A DNA stretch of 64,000 nucleotides from Xaviernesmea oryzae (GTDB taxonomy: Bacteria; Pseudomonadota; Alphaproteobacteria; Rhizobiales; Rhizobiaceae). Within the stretch, counting starts at the first letter, position 1. The number at the start of each line of letters is the position of its first letter. Below, piece after piece: positions 8,169 through 16,639 of the stretch. A program made the position numbers and the translations under genes. Below the pieces are notes generated by a model that was not told where the DNA came from, ran no database searches, and saw only the letters and a list, made by a program, of their open reading frames with translations. The stretch is taken from assembly GCF_900177415.1 (NCBI RefSeq), contig NZ_FXAF01000002.1:682001-746000 (forward strand), in the 5' to 3' direction.

Positions 8169-9233
8169 TTACTTGGTGATGACGAAGACGGATTCGGGCA
8201 TCCAGCTGATGCAGCACTCTTCGCCTTCCTTGATGATGACGACGTCGGCGCCGAGCACGCGGACCCGCATCGTCACCTCCCCTGCGCGGCCGATGACCAG
8301 CGCGTTGTCGCCGTAGTTGACGATCGTCTCGACCGTCATGCGGACGTTCCTGCGCCCCTCGATCGGATTGCGCGACAGCTTGATATGTTCCGGGCGGATC
8401 AGCAGCGTCACCTTCTGGCCGTCGGACAGGGCGTTGTCGGCGCCCGCATAGTCGAACGCGCCGAGCGCCGGGTTTTCGGCGGTCTTCCCCGCCGCGCTAG
8501 AGATCGTCGCGGGAATGAGGTTGCTCTCGCCGATGAAGGCAGCGACGAAGGAGGTCTGCGGCCGATGATAGATGTCGAGCGGCGCGGCCGCCTGCTCGAT
8601 CCGGCCTTTCTCGAAGACCACGATGCGGTCGGACATGGACATGGCTTCCGACTGGTCGTGCGTGACGAAGATCGTGGTCACCCCGAGGCTTCGCTGGATG
8701 CGCTTGATCTCGATCTGCATCTGCTCGCGCAGGTTCTTGTCGAGCGCGCCGAGCGGCTCGTCGAGGAGCAGGAGCGACGGTTCGAAGACGAGCGCGCGGG
8801 CGAGCGCGACGCGCTGCTGCTGGCCGCCGGAAAGCTCCTTCGGATGGCGATGGCCGAAACCCTTGAGTCCGACGAGCGACAGCATGTCCTCGGCTTGGCG
8901 GAGGCCCTGGGTGCGGCTGACGCCGCGCATCTGCAGCGGAAAGTAGACGTTCTCGACCGCCGTCTTGTGGGGAAAGAGCGCGTAGTTCTGGAAAACGATG
9001 CCGATATTGCGCTCATGCGGCGCGAGCTGCGAGATCGACTGCCCGCCGACCTCGACCGTGCCGGCGCTCGCCTTCTCGAAACCCGCGATGATCATCAGGG
9101 TCGTCGTCTTGCCGGAACCGCTCGGCCCCAGGAAGGTCACGAACTCCCCCTTGTCGACCGAGAGGCTCACATTGTCGAGCGCCGTGAAATGCCCGTAGGT
9201 CTTGGTGATGTCGGAGAGTTGCAGATAGCTCAT
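8169..9233 (-). CDS. ABC transporter ATP-binding protein, spermidine/putrescine type
   Basis: A 354-residue ATPase of the PotA group. It has Walker A GPSGSGKTTT, signature LSGGQQQRVALARAL, Walker B LLLLDEPLGALD, switch VTHDQSEAM, and a C-terminal TOBE domain from about residue 275 (VTLLIRPEHIKLS). It drives the importer formed by the two downstream-numbered permeases and the Tat-exported binding protein. Polyamines, opines, amino acids or small peptides are all possible substrates for this family; the dipeptidase in the operon hints at a peptide-like compound. Confidence 0.86.
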   Translation of the reverse strand: MSYLQLSDITKTYGHFTALDNVSLSVDKGEFVTFLGPSGSGKTTTLMIIAGFEKASAGTVEVGGQSISQLAPHERNIGIVFQNYALFPHKTAVENVYFPLQMRGVSRTQGLRQAEDMLSLVGLKGFGHRHPKELSGGQQQRVALARALVFEPSLLLLDEPLGALDKNLREQMQIEIKRIQRSLGVTTIFVTHDQSEAMSMSDRIVVFEKGRIEQAAAPLDIYHRPQTSFVAAFIGESNLIPATISSAAGKTAENPALGAFDYAGADNALSDGQKVTLLIRPEHIKLSRNPIEGRRNVRMTVETIVNYGDNALVIGRAGEVTMRVRVLGADVVIIKEGEECCISWMPESVFVITK

Positions 9234-9248
9234 GGAAAGTCCTTGGGA

Positions 9249-10052
9249 TCAGTGTGCGCCGGCAGGCCGGCTCGGCTTGGGAGCGCGGCTGCGAAGCGCG
9301 CTGACGAAATAGGGGGCGGCGATGCCGATCAGCACGAGGAAGAACAGCAGCGTCGAGATGACGGCGATCACCGGATCGGCCTCCTGCCGAATGCTGTCGA
9401 ACATCTTGCGCGGCAGGGTCGCCGCATCGCGGCCGGAGATGAAAATCGCCACGACGGTTTCGTCGAACGACTGCACGAAGGCGAAAAGCGCGCTGATGAT
9501 CAGGCCGGGCCTGAGGATCGGCAGGGTGATGTGCATGAAGGTTTTCGTCGGGCTGGCGCCGAGGCTCTGGGCCGCGCGCTCCAGATTGCGGTCGAAACCC
9601 TTCAGGTTGGCGGAGAGGACGAGGAAGGCGATCGGCACCGACAGGCAGGTATGCGCCAGGATGACGCCGAGATGGCTGTGCACCAGCCCGAGATCGCCCA
9701 GATAGGAATAGTAGCCGACCGCCATGACGATATGCGGCACCGCAAGCGGCATCAGCATCATCAGGTCGGCGAAACTCTTGCCGCGGAACTTGTGGCGCAC
9801 GAGCGCAAAGGTGGCCGGCACGACGAGGATCATCGTCAGGATCGTGGTCGCCGTGGCGATCAGGATGCTGTTCCAGGTCGGGATCAGCCAGTCCGGATTG
9901 GTGAAATAGGCGCGGTAATAACCGAGCCAGTATCCCGGCGGCGGGAACTGCAGCGAGTTCGCGCTCGAAAACGACATCGGCACGACGATGACGAGCGGCG
10001 CGGCGATGAATATCACGACCAGAATGCCGGTCCAGCGCATGAAGAGGTTCAT
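9249..10052 (-). CDS. ABC transporter permease, PotC-like
   Basis: A 267-residue inner-membrane protein with six predicted hydrophobic helices. The coupling segment with the EAA-like pattern is ERAAQSLGASPTKTFMHITL near residue 160. It starts MNLFMRWTGILVVIF and lies 6 bases after the PotB-like permease and 15 bases before the ATPase, so the two permeases probably form the heterodimeric channel. Confidence 0.85.
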   Translation of the reverse strand: MNLFMRWTGILVVIFIAAPLVIVVPMSFSSANSLQFPPPGYWLGYYRAYFTNPDWLIPTWNSILIATATTILTMILVVPATFALVRHKFRGKSFADLMMLMPLAVPHIVMAVGYYSYLGDLGLVHSHLGVILAHTCLSVPIAFLVLSANLKGFDRNLERAAQSLGASPTKTFMHITLPILRPGLIISALFAFVQSFDETVVAIFISGRDAATLPRKMFDSIRQEADPVIAVISTLLFFLVLIGIAAPYFVSALRSRAPKPSRPAGAH

Positions 10053-10058
10053 GATCGG

Positions 10059-10907
10059 TCAACCCCAGAGTTTGTCGAGGCCGAAGCGGCGATGATAGAT
10101 GGTGAGGATGATGAGCGTGACGACCAAAAGCACCATCGCCATCGCCGAACCCATGCCGAATGCCAGGAACTCGTCGATCTGGTGTCCGATGAGGCCCGCG
10201 ATCATCTGCTCGCGCGGGCTGCCGAGCAGCACCGGCGTCACGTAGAAGCCGAGGCAGATGACGAAGACGAGCACCGATCCGTTGGCGATGCCCGGCGCCG
10301 TCAGCGGCAGGTAGACATGCCGGAACAGCGACCAGCCCCTGGCGCCGAGGCTTTCCGCCGAGCGGATCAGCACCGGATCGATCTTCTTCATCACCGAATA
10401 GACGTTCATGATCATGTAGGGCGCGAGGATGTGCACCATGGCGAGCGTCGAGGAAAAGCGGGTGAAGAGAAGCTGCGGCGGCTGGTCTATGCCGATCATC
10501 TGCAGGAAGGCGATCAGCGGGCCGTTGTTGCCGAGCAGCACCATCCACGAATAGGTGCGCACCAGGAAGCTCGTCCAGAAGCTCATGGTGACGAGCAGCA
10601 GGATCAGCATCGCCGTGCGCGGCTTGGAATGCGCCATCAGATAGGCGAGCGGGTAACCCACCGCGAGGCAGCAAAGGGTCACGAAGGCGGCAGTCAGGAA
10701 GGTGTTGACGAAGACGCGCTGGTAGAGCGCTCCGGTCAGCACCCGCTCGTAATTCGCGAGCGACACGCGCGGCTCCGTGAAGCTCATGATCGCCACGTCG
10801 GCGAGCGGCACGACGAAAAAGATGAGCATGTAGATGCCCAGCGGCGCCAGCAGAAGCCAGGGCCAGATATTCGTCTTTTCCGTCAGTCTTGAAAGGCTCA
10901 TGCCCAT
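10059..10907 (-). CDS. ABC transporter permease, PotB-like
   Basis: A 282-residue permease with about six membrane segments and the coupling loop SAESLGARGWSLFRHVYLPL near residue 190. The start at 10907 is supported by GAAGGGAA just upstream; the frame stays open further 5-prime but that part would run into the palindrome at 11010-11052. The 194-base gap to the binding-protein gene is the only large gap in this operon, and it contains that palindrome. Confidence 0.84.
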   Translation of the reverse strand: MGMSLSRLTEKTNIWPWLLLAPLGIYMLIFFVVPLADVAIMSFTEPRVSLANYERVLTGALYQRVFVNTFLTAAFVTLCCLAVGYPLAYLMAHSKPRTAMLILLLVTMSFWTSFLVRTYSWMVLLGNNGPLIAFLQMIGIDQPPQLLFTRFSSTLAMVHILAPYMIMNVYSVMKKIDPVLIRSAESLGARGWSLFRHVYLPLTAPGIANGSVLVFVICLGFYVTPVLLGSPREQMIAGLIGHQIDEFLAFGMGSAMAMVLLVVTLIILTIYHRRFGLDKLWG

Positions 10908-11009
10908 TGCCGTTCCCTTCTTGGCAGGCAAGGTCGTTACGGCATCGCGCGGTCTTGGAAGCGGTGCGCCTTGTGGACGCACGATTGATGCTCCAGCTCT
11001 TTTGAATCC

Positions 11010-11052
11010 GCGCATCGGCCCGAAATCGGTTTCGGTTTTCGGGCCGATGCGC
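11010..11052. repeat. Perfect 16-bp inverted repeat (palindromic extragenic element)
   Basis: Two arms of GCGCATCGGCCCGAAA and its exact complement (11010-11025 and 11037-11052) flank an 11-base spacer. Palindromes with this GCGCATCGG core are common as dispersed intergenic elements in Rhizobiales genomes, from memory rather than from a search. Between the binding-protein and permease genes it would form a strong RNA hairpin, which could stabilise the upstream message or reduce read-through so that binding protein exceeds membrane components. It has no trailing U-tract. Confidence 0.75.
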
Positions 11053-11101
11053 TTGTGAGCGCGATGCCGGTCAGCAGATCACGTCGATCCGGGAGAGCGG
11101 A

Positions 11102-12142
11102 TCAGCTTGCGACCCACTCCTCGAAGCGTTCCGCAAGCTCTGCCGGGTCGATGCCGAAGTTCGCCATGTCCTGCTCGAACGTGAGCGGATAGTTCTCCGG
11201 CGAGGTCGGCATGCGCTTGGCGTCCTCGGCGCTGACGAACTCGTTCGAAGCCGGGTTCAGCGCGCCGTAGTCCGCCGCCTTCGAGAAACCGGCGAGCGGC
11301 TTGGCACTGGTAGCGAACTCGACGAACTTCTTGGCGTTTTCCAGATTGGGCGTGTCCTTGGCGACGACCCAGTAGGCCCGCTCGATCTCGCCCTGGTTCC
11401 AGGTCATCGCCACCGGCGCACCCGCCTTCTCGGCCTCGAAATAGCGGCCGTGCCAGATGCCGATCATGTCGATCTCGCCGTCGCGCAGGATCTGCGTCGA
11501 CTGGGCGCCCGCCGTCCACCAGACGCGGACATGCGGCTTGATCTTGTCGAGCGACTTGAAGGCGCGGTCCACGTCGAGCGGATAGAGATCCTTCACCGCG
11601 ACGCCGTCGGCCAGAAGCGCGATCGGGATGACGCGCGAGGCATAACGCTGCAGCGAACGGCCGCCCGGGAATTTTTCGACGTTCCAGAAGTCAGCCCAGG
11701 TCTTCGGAGCTTCCTTGTACTTGTCGGTACGCCAGGCGAGGATCGTCGCGAAGGCGTGCGAAGCGACGCCGTTTTCGAAAAGGCCGCCTTCATAGGACGC
11801 CTCGAGCTCCTCGATGATGCCGGCCTGGTTGGCGCGCACCAGTTCGCCGCCGCCGAGCGTGGTGACGTCGAATTCATAGGTGCCCGTCTTCACCTGCTGC
11901 GCGAGCTTGGCGAAGGAGACCGGAGAAACGGTCTTCACCTGGATGCCCGTTTCGGCGGTGAACGGATCGATGAGATTGGCCTTGGCGGCAGCCTCCCAGG
12001 GGCCGCCCCAGGTGTTCACGTACAGGATCTTCTCCTGGGCGCGGACGATATAGGGCGCGGCAAGCGAGGCCGTGACGGCGGCGCCGGCCGTCTTCAGGAA
12101 GCGTCGGCGGCTGGGCATGAGAAAGGTCTTCATTCCGGTCAT
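11102..12142 (-). CDS. ABC transporter substrate-binding protein, PotD/PotF type, Tat-exported
   Basis: A 346-residue binding protein. The N-terminus has the twin-arginine motif SRRRFLK and a hydrophobic stretch ending near APYIVRAQE, so it should be exported folded. The body matches family-1 solute-binding proteins of the polyamine group (ILYVNTWGGPWEAA at the start of the mature protein). AGAGGAG is correctly spaced before the ATG. It is the first transport gene of the operon, 15 bases after the dipeptidase. The ligand cannot be read from sequence. Confidence 0.85.
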   Translation of the reverse strand: MTGMKTFLMPSRRRFLKTAGAAVTASLAAPYIVRAQEKILYVNTWGGPWEAAAKANLIDPFTAETGIQVKTVSPVSFAKLAQQVKTGTYEFDVTTLGGGELVRANQAGIIEELEASYEGGLFENGVASHAFATILAWRTDKYKEAPKTWADFWNVEKFPGGRSLQRYASRVIPIALLADGVAVKDLYPLDVDRAFKSLDKIKPHVRVWWTAGAQSTQILRDGEIDMIGIWHGRYFEAEKAGAPVAMTWNQGEIERAYWVVAKDTPNLENAKKFVEFATSAKPLAGFSKAADYGALNPASNEFVSAEDAKRMPTSPENYPLTFEQDMANFGIDPAELAERFEEWVAS

Positions 12143-12157
12143 GGTCAGTTCTCCTCT

Positions 12158-13129
12158 TTATGGTTTTCTGAAAGCGGCTTCGTAGAGCCGGAGCCAGTTC
12201 TTGTGGGTGATCTTCGCGACCTCTTCTTCCGAGAAGCCCACGGCCCTGAGGCCGTCCGGGATCACCTTGATGTCCTCGACCTTCTGGAACCATTCCGGCG
12301 GTGCGGCCTTCAGCGGCTTGCCGGCGGCGCTCGCGCCGTAGTCCTCGCCTCGCGTCCAGCGGCCCTTGCGCATCCAGGCATAGTCGGGGGCGGTGAAGTT
12401 GTGGCTCTTGTCGGTGCCGATCGCGACGGAATCGATGCCGGCGATATCGACGGTGCGGGCGACCATGGTGCACCAGGCCTCGATCGACGCGCAGAACTCG
12501 TCGCCGGTGATGTTGCGGTAGGCCGCGCAGCCGATCACGCCGCCGGTATCCTTCAGTGCCCGGATGACGTCGTCCGACTTGTTGCGCTTGTGCATGAAAA
12601 GCGATTGGGCGTTGGCATGCGTGACGGCGATCGGCTTTTCGGAAACCTTGATGGCGTCGAGCGTCGTGCGGTCGCCGACATGGCTGCAGTCGACCAGGAT
12701 GCCGGCCGCATTCATCTCGCGCACCACTTCCCTGCCGAAGCGGGCAAGGCCCGAATCCTCGGCCTCGTAGCAGGAGCCGCCGAGCTCGTTCTGGTTGTTG
12801 TAGGTGAGCTGCACGACGCGCACGCCGAGTTCCGCGAACATCTCGACGAAGCGGATACGGCCTTCGAACAGGTTGCTGTTCTGAAAGCCCATGATGATCG
12901 CGAGCTTGCCGGCGCCGGAAATGCGGGTGATGTCGCCGGCCGTCAGCGCGATCTCGGCGATATCGGAATTCTCGCGGACGAGATCGCGCCAGCGCCCGAT
13001 CGAATCCATGGATTCCACGGTGCCTTCCCAGAAGCCGCAGGTGTTGACGACGCCGCCCACCGTTCCCTTGAGCAGGGTTTCAAAGGCTGCGCGATCGAAA
13101 TGCCCGCATTGCAAACCGTCGATGATCAT
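12158..13129 (-). CDS. Membrane dipeptidase family protein (peptidase M19)
   Basis: A 323-residue protein of the renal-dipeptidase superfamily. Support comes from QLTYNNQNELGGSCYE near residue 110, LVDCSHVGDRTTLDAI near 145, and AVTHANAQSLFMHKRNKSDD near 170, which carry later metal-ligand glutamate and histidines. The usual N-terminal DGHxD metal motif is replaced by DGLQC at residues 4-8, with an H-F-D at residues 10-12 that might substitute. Likely cytoplasmic, as no signal peptide is visible. The start overlaps the previous stop (ATGA), so it is coupled to the 250-residue unknown. Confidence 0.82.
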   Translation of the reverse strand: MIIDGLQCGHFDRAAFETLLKGTVGGVVNTCGFWEGTVESMDSIGRWRDLVRENSDIAEIALTAGDITRISGAGKLAIIMGFQNSNLFEGRIRFVEMFAELGVRVVQLTYNNQNELGGSCYEAEDSGLARFGREVVREMNAAGILVDCSHVGDRTTLDAIKVSEKPIAVTHANAQSLFMHKRNKSDDVIRALKDTGGVIGCAAYRNITGDEFCASIEAWCTMVARTVDIAGIDSVAIGTDKSHNFTAPDYAWMRKGRWTRGEDYGASAAGKPLKAAPPEWFQKVEDIKVIPDGLRAVGFSEEEVAKITHKNWLRLYEAAFRKP

Positions 13130-13878
13130 GATCTCGCACTTTCTTTTTGAGGCTGGGCTTTTTCAGGCTGGGCCTGTTCGCGTTCGGAAAGTCTGGATGC
13201 CAGGAAGCTGACATCCGTTTCGTCGTCATTGTCCTTGCGGCCGATGATCGTGCCGTCCTCGTTGATGATCATCGGGCCGGCGTGTCGGCGGGAGACGACG
13301 CTGTCGGTCGCAAGCGCCTGCTTGGCGAGATGATAGATGCGCCACCACAGATCCGCCTCGATGTCGGCGCCGTTCTCCAGCAGCGACCACAGGAGCGGAT
13401 CATCCTTGCGGACATCGCCGGTAACGGCCGCGGGAGCCGCCTTGAGCACGTTGCCGGCAACGGTGATCTGAAGCCCTGTCCGGCCGCCGAGGCTGGCGGC
13501 GATCGCCAGTTCCGCCGAATCTGCGGCACTGGCCACCGTAAGCTCCGCCGATCCGAAACGCCGGGCGAGCTCGCCCAGAAGATCGATCGCCGTCGGCACC
13601 ACGAACCACGCGTGTTCGCCGGCCGCGTCGAGGCTCACCCGGTTGCCGTTTTCCGCCGCGATCGAAATCCGGGCCGGATAGGCGGACTTGAAGCTTTCGA
13701 AACGCTCCTCGAACAGGGCGAAACCGCCAAGTCCGAGTTTCTGCGAGTACATCGGAAAATCGCCGACGGTGAGGAAGAAGCCTTTCGGCAGGCTGGTGAG
13801 CGAGAATATGCGCTCGGACATCAGCCGCATTTCGCGGGGCATCACGCGCATGGAGGTATTGGAATGCGAAGAAGTCAT
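13126..13878 (-). CDS. Protein of unknown function, 250 residues
   Basis: I do not recognise a family. The protein starts MTSSHSNTSMRVMP and appears soluble with no signal peptide. The N-terminal half is mixed alpha/beta (GFFLTVGDFPMYSQKLGLGG). A middle part is rich in Ala and Leu, and the C-terminus is charged (GRKDNDDETD, then a Glu/Gln/Lys/Ser-rich tail). The start at 13878 overlaps the stop of the 569-residue gene by four bases, and its own stop overlaps the dipeptidase start. Strict coupling on both sides suggests it acts with both neighbours. It could be a small subunit of the 569-residue protein. Confidence 0.65.
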   Translation of the reverse strand: MTSSHSNTSMRVMPREMRLMSERIFSLTSLPKGFFLTVGDFPMYSQKLGLGGFALFEERFESFKSAYPARISIAAENGNRVSLDAAGEHAWFVVPTAIDLLGELARRFGSAELTVASAADSAELAIAASLGGRTGLQITVAGNVLKAAPAAVTGDVRKDDPLLWSLLENGADIEADLWWRIYHLAKQALATDSVVSRRHAGPMIINEDGTIIGRKDNDDETDVSFLASRLSEREQAQPEKAQPQKESARS

Positions 13879-15584
13879 AGAACAGGTTCCGCCGGATAGT
13901 ACCAGGTGCCGGTGTAGCCGGAGCGCAGATCGTCCGGCGTCGGCGCGCCGTGATAGAGCACGCCGCGCAGGTTGCGGCTCAGGAAGTCGCGGGTCTTGTC
14001 GATGCCGTGGATGCCGACGTTCATCAGCCGCACGAGGTCGATCGGCACGAAGGCTTCCGCGTTGATGTTGGCGCGCGGCGTGTGATAGCCGAGGCCTCTG
14101 AGGCTCTGGACGCGCGCCACCATGAAGCGATGTTCCGGATGTTTCATCAGGAAGCGGGCGATGCTGAGCGCAGGCGCCGCCTTGGCGAGATCGCCATGAA
14201 GCGCCTGGATGCCGCCGCAGACGTCGAGGCCGAGATCGAGCGCATCGGGCACTTCCTCGCGCGCGCCGCGTCGGGGTTCTTCCGCCGTCTCCGATTTGTA
14301 CCAGACATATTTGTAGGCGTCGGGACCCGACATGTCGGTATTGAGCGCCCACCGGTATTCCTCGCGGATGAGGTTCGCGAGGCTCTCCACGGTTTCCGCC
14401 GGCGAGACGTTGAATTCGTCGGGCGCATGAACCGCCTCCAGCAGACGATCCGCCTCCTCCGGAACGAGTTCGATCAGCAGCGACAGGAAGGTCTCGTAGG
14501 CTTCCGGAACCAGATCGGCTTCGAACTCGAAAGCCAGGATGTCGAGCGGATAGTGCGCCTTGCGGCCCAATACCGTTCCGCTGCGGCGGAACTCCTCCAG
14601 CGCCTCGACGAGCTTTTCGAGATCGGCGGCCACCTCGGCGCTCGAGGCGAAAGTCTCGTAGACCATCCGGTCCTGCTTGCGGAAGACGATCGCCTGGGCG
14701 AGGAGTTCGACAAGCCTTGCAACGCGCGGGTCGGCTGGCGTGAGCTTCAGCCCGCGCGCCATGGCAATCGCGCTTTCGCGCGCCGCGATCAACCCGTCGA
14801 TCAGCCGCGGATGCTTGTGCACGAAGAAGATCAGGCCGAGCGCGGAACCGTTGCCGACGCCGATATAGCGGCGCAGTTTCGGATCGAGCCGCACCGCCTT
14901 GTCAGACCGCTTGGCAGCCAGGTGCTCCACGAGATCGCAGGAGAATTCCCGCATCAGATAGGCGGTCAGAAGCTGCGCCTGCAGGACGCCGCCGAGCGCA
15001 TGCCGGGCGCCGAGGGACGGGAAGGAGCGCGTCCCGAACGTGCCGTTGCCGTCGAGCCCGGTGTTACGCATCAGGTAGCAGACCTTGGCGAGATCGGTCA
15101 CGTCGGGCTGCCGCCCTTCGGCGAGCGCTTCGAACGTCTGGTCGAAGACGCGCATCGAACGGTTGGAGCGGCACCAGATCAGCGTGCCCGGCGTTGCCCG
15201 GCCCGTATAGAGCTTGGGGATTTCGCGCCGGGCGGTTTCGATCTCCGCCCCCGTCGCCGGTCCCTCGATCAGGGCTCCCATCATGTCCCAGGCCTGGCCG
15301 ATGATGCGGCCGGTGCGCGCGGTGCGGCTCGGGGGCCGGGAAAAGCCGATGAAGGAGAATTCCTGATCCGGCGCCTTGATCGAATAGACGACCGTGCCTT
15401 CGGCGTTTGCATCCACGTCGAACAGGACGTTGGAAATGTCCCAGCGCTCGCGGATCATCTTGTTCATGAAGGCCCGTGTGCCGCTCAGGCGGCTCGGCTG
15501 GATCGCCGCCAGCCGCGCGGTCTCCATCACCTTGTGGCCTGGTCGTGGCAGCGGCTTCGCTGCCTGTTCGGAAGTCGCGGTCAT
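13875..15584 (-). CDS. Protein of unknown function, 569 residues
   Basis: A large protein of no family I recognise, starting MTATSEQAAKPLPRPGHKVM behind AGGGAGAA. There is no signal peptide and no clear membrane segment except a weak one around GSALGLIFFVHKH. Features that could be conserved are YTGRATPGTLIWCRSNRSMR (about residue 130), MRNTGLDGNGTFGTRSF (about 180), a helical centre (300-440), and YKYVWYKSETAEEPRRG (about 440). It begins 5 bases after the IclR gene and overlaps the next unknown by four bases, so it is the first structural gene of the operon and probably an enzyme. Confidence 0.65.
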   Translation of the reverse strand: MTATSEQAAKPLPRPGHKVMETARLAAIQPSRLSGTRAFMNKMIRERWDISNVLFDVDANAEGTVVYSIKAPDQEFSFIGFSRPPSRTARTGRIIGQAWDMMGALIEGPATGAEIETARREIPKLYTGRATPGTLIWCRSNRSMRVFDQTFEALAEGRQPDVTDLAKVCYLMRNTGLDGNGTFGTRSFPSLGARHALGGVLQAQLLTAYLMREFSCDLVEHLAAKRSDKAVRLDPKLRRYIGVGNGSALGLIFFVHKHPRLIDGLIAARESAIAMARGLKLTPADPRVARLVELLAQAIVFRKQDRMVYETFASSAEVAADLEKLVEALEEFRRSGTVLGRKAHYPLDILAFEFEADLVPEAYETFLSLLIELVPEEADRLLEAVHAPDEFNVSPAETVESLANLIREEYRWALNTDMSGPDAYKYVWYKSETAEEPRRGAREEVPDALDLGLDVCGGIQALHGDLAKAAPALSIARFLMKHPEHRFMVARVQSLRGLGYHTPRANINAEAFVPIDLVRLMNVGIHGIDKTRDFLSRNLRGVLYHGAPTPDDLRSGYTGTWYYPAEPVL

Positions 15585-15589
15585 GACCG

Positions 15590-16348
15590 TCAACGTTCTC
15601 CCTGCTGCATTTTCGTGATTGTGCGGGCCGCATCGAGAAGCGGCTCGCGGAAGGTTTCGAGGTCGAAGCGCATTTCCGGCATGACCAGCGAGACGGTCGA
15701 CGTGCATTTGCCGTTGAGATCGAAGATCGGCGCCGCGATCGCGATGACGCCGCTATGGGTGTAGCCGCTCGACAGTGCGTAACCGTTGGCGCGCGCTTCC
15801 TGAAGAAGCGCGTCGGCAGCAAGCGGCTCGCCGCTTTCTTTGAGGCGCGCAAGCGTCAGATCGTCCGCGAAGGCGGTGAGGATACGGCCGGATGCGGAGC
15901 CTTCCAGCGACATGGTCGTGCCGATCTTCTGTTCCGCACGCAGCACGCTTTCGGATTCGACACGCGAGACGATGCAGGGAACTCCCCGGTCGAGCACCGC
16001 CAGCGAAGCGGTCTCCTTAACCCGATGGACCAGCATTTCGAGCACCGGCTGGACGCGCGTGCCGAGACTGGCCTGTTCCAGCGCCGCCGCCGCGATCCGG
16101 CAGGCATGCATCGAGAGCCGGTAGCGCATCTCCTGGTCCTGTTCGACCCAGCCCGCCTCGATGAGGGTCAGGAGGCGCTGATAGGCGGTCGGCCGCGACA
16201 GCTCCATGGCGGCGGCAACCTCCGGCAGCTTCATGCCGCGGGCGCTCGACGCGAGTACGTCCAGAACCGCCATGGTCTTCAGCACCGTCGAGAGGGGACG
16301 GACGCCGCCACTTTCCTCTTGTATTCTATTTGAATATTCTGTATCCAT
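15590..16348 (-). CDS. IclR-family transcriptional regulator
   Basis: A 252-residue regulator. Residues 18-75 form the IclR winged helix (LKTMAVLDVLASSARGMKLP, then AMELSRPTAYQRLLTLIEAG). Residues 85-245 form the ligand-binding domain (GSASGRILTAFADD, YTHSGVIAIAAPIFD). It heads the minus-strand operon, 5 bases before the 569-residue gene, so it probably controls the operon and itself. The ATG at 16348 has no good ribosome-binding site; an in-frame TTG at 16384 is an alternative start adding 12 residues. Confidence 0.85.
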   Translation of the reverse strand: MDTEYSNRIQEESGGVRPLSTVLKTMAVLDVLASSARGMKLPEVAAAMELSRPTAYQRLLTLIEAGWVEQDQEMRYRLSMHACRIAAAALEQASLGTRVQPVLEMLVHRVKETASLAVLDRGVPCIVSRVESESVLRAEQKIGTTMSLEGSASGRILTAFADDLTLARLKESGEPLAADALLQEARANGYALSSGYTHSGVIAIAAPIFDLNGKCTSTVSLVMPEMRFDLETFREPLLDAARTITKMQQGER

Positions 16349-16356
16349 AGAGAATA
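16322..16356. promoter_or_regulatory. AT-rich inverted repeats at the start of the IclR gene
   Basis: TATTC-TATTT-GAATA (16322-16336) and TATTCT-N10-AGAATA (16335-16340 with 16351-16356) overlap each other around the IclR start codon, in the most AT-rich stretch nearby. IclR regulators bind short palindromes near their own promoters, so this is a candidate operator. It lies partly within the coding region whichever start is used, which is unusual and lowers confidence. Confidence 0.35.
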
Positions 16357-16571
16357 TGATTTGCTGAGAATTGATCTCTGTCAACCGCGCTGACGGAGGT
16401 TTTGCCGTGCTTTTGCCAGGCTACAGCACTAAGCCATTCTTTTCATTAGAAAATTTTTCGCCTCATATGCGTGTTGGAGGCATGGCTTCTCTTGTGAGAG
16501 GCGAATTCGGCAGCAGCTGAGGAGAGGGTTCGCGGCTGGCGTCGGAAGCCCTTCCCGGATTTCAACGGCCG

Positions 16572-16604
16572 AAAGCCCGCCGCGAAGGTCCGCTGGCGGG
16601 CTTT
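16572..16604 (-). terminator. Hairpin terminator after the family-5 binding-protein gene
   Basis: AAAGCCCGCC and its exact complement GGCGGGCTTT flank a 13-base loop, 36 bases past the stop of the minus-strand gene. Read on the minus strand the stem ends in TTT, giving a short U-run. The 3-prime A-run also makes it usable from the other strand. Confidence 0.65.
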
Positions 16605-16639
16605 GGCAGATCGGATTGCGATCTATCGATCGATCGCCG

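Noticed and set aside
8082..10892. A 936-codon open frame on the plus strand
   Set aside because: It lies opposite three clear ABC-transporter genes, is full of Arg, His, Asp and Glu with no domain, and is the usual antisense shadow in high-GC DNA.
16572..16604. Palindromic mobile element
   Set aside because: The stem is short, GC-rich and placed just past a stop codon with a T-run, so a terminator is the simpler reading.
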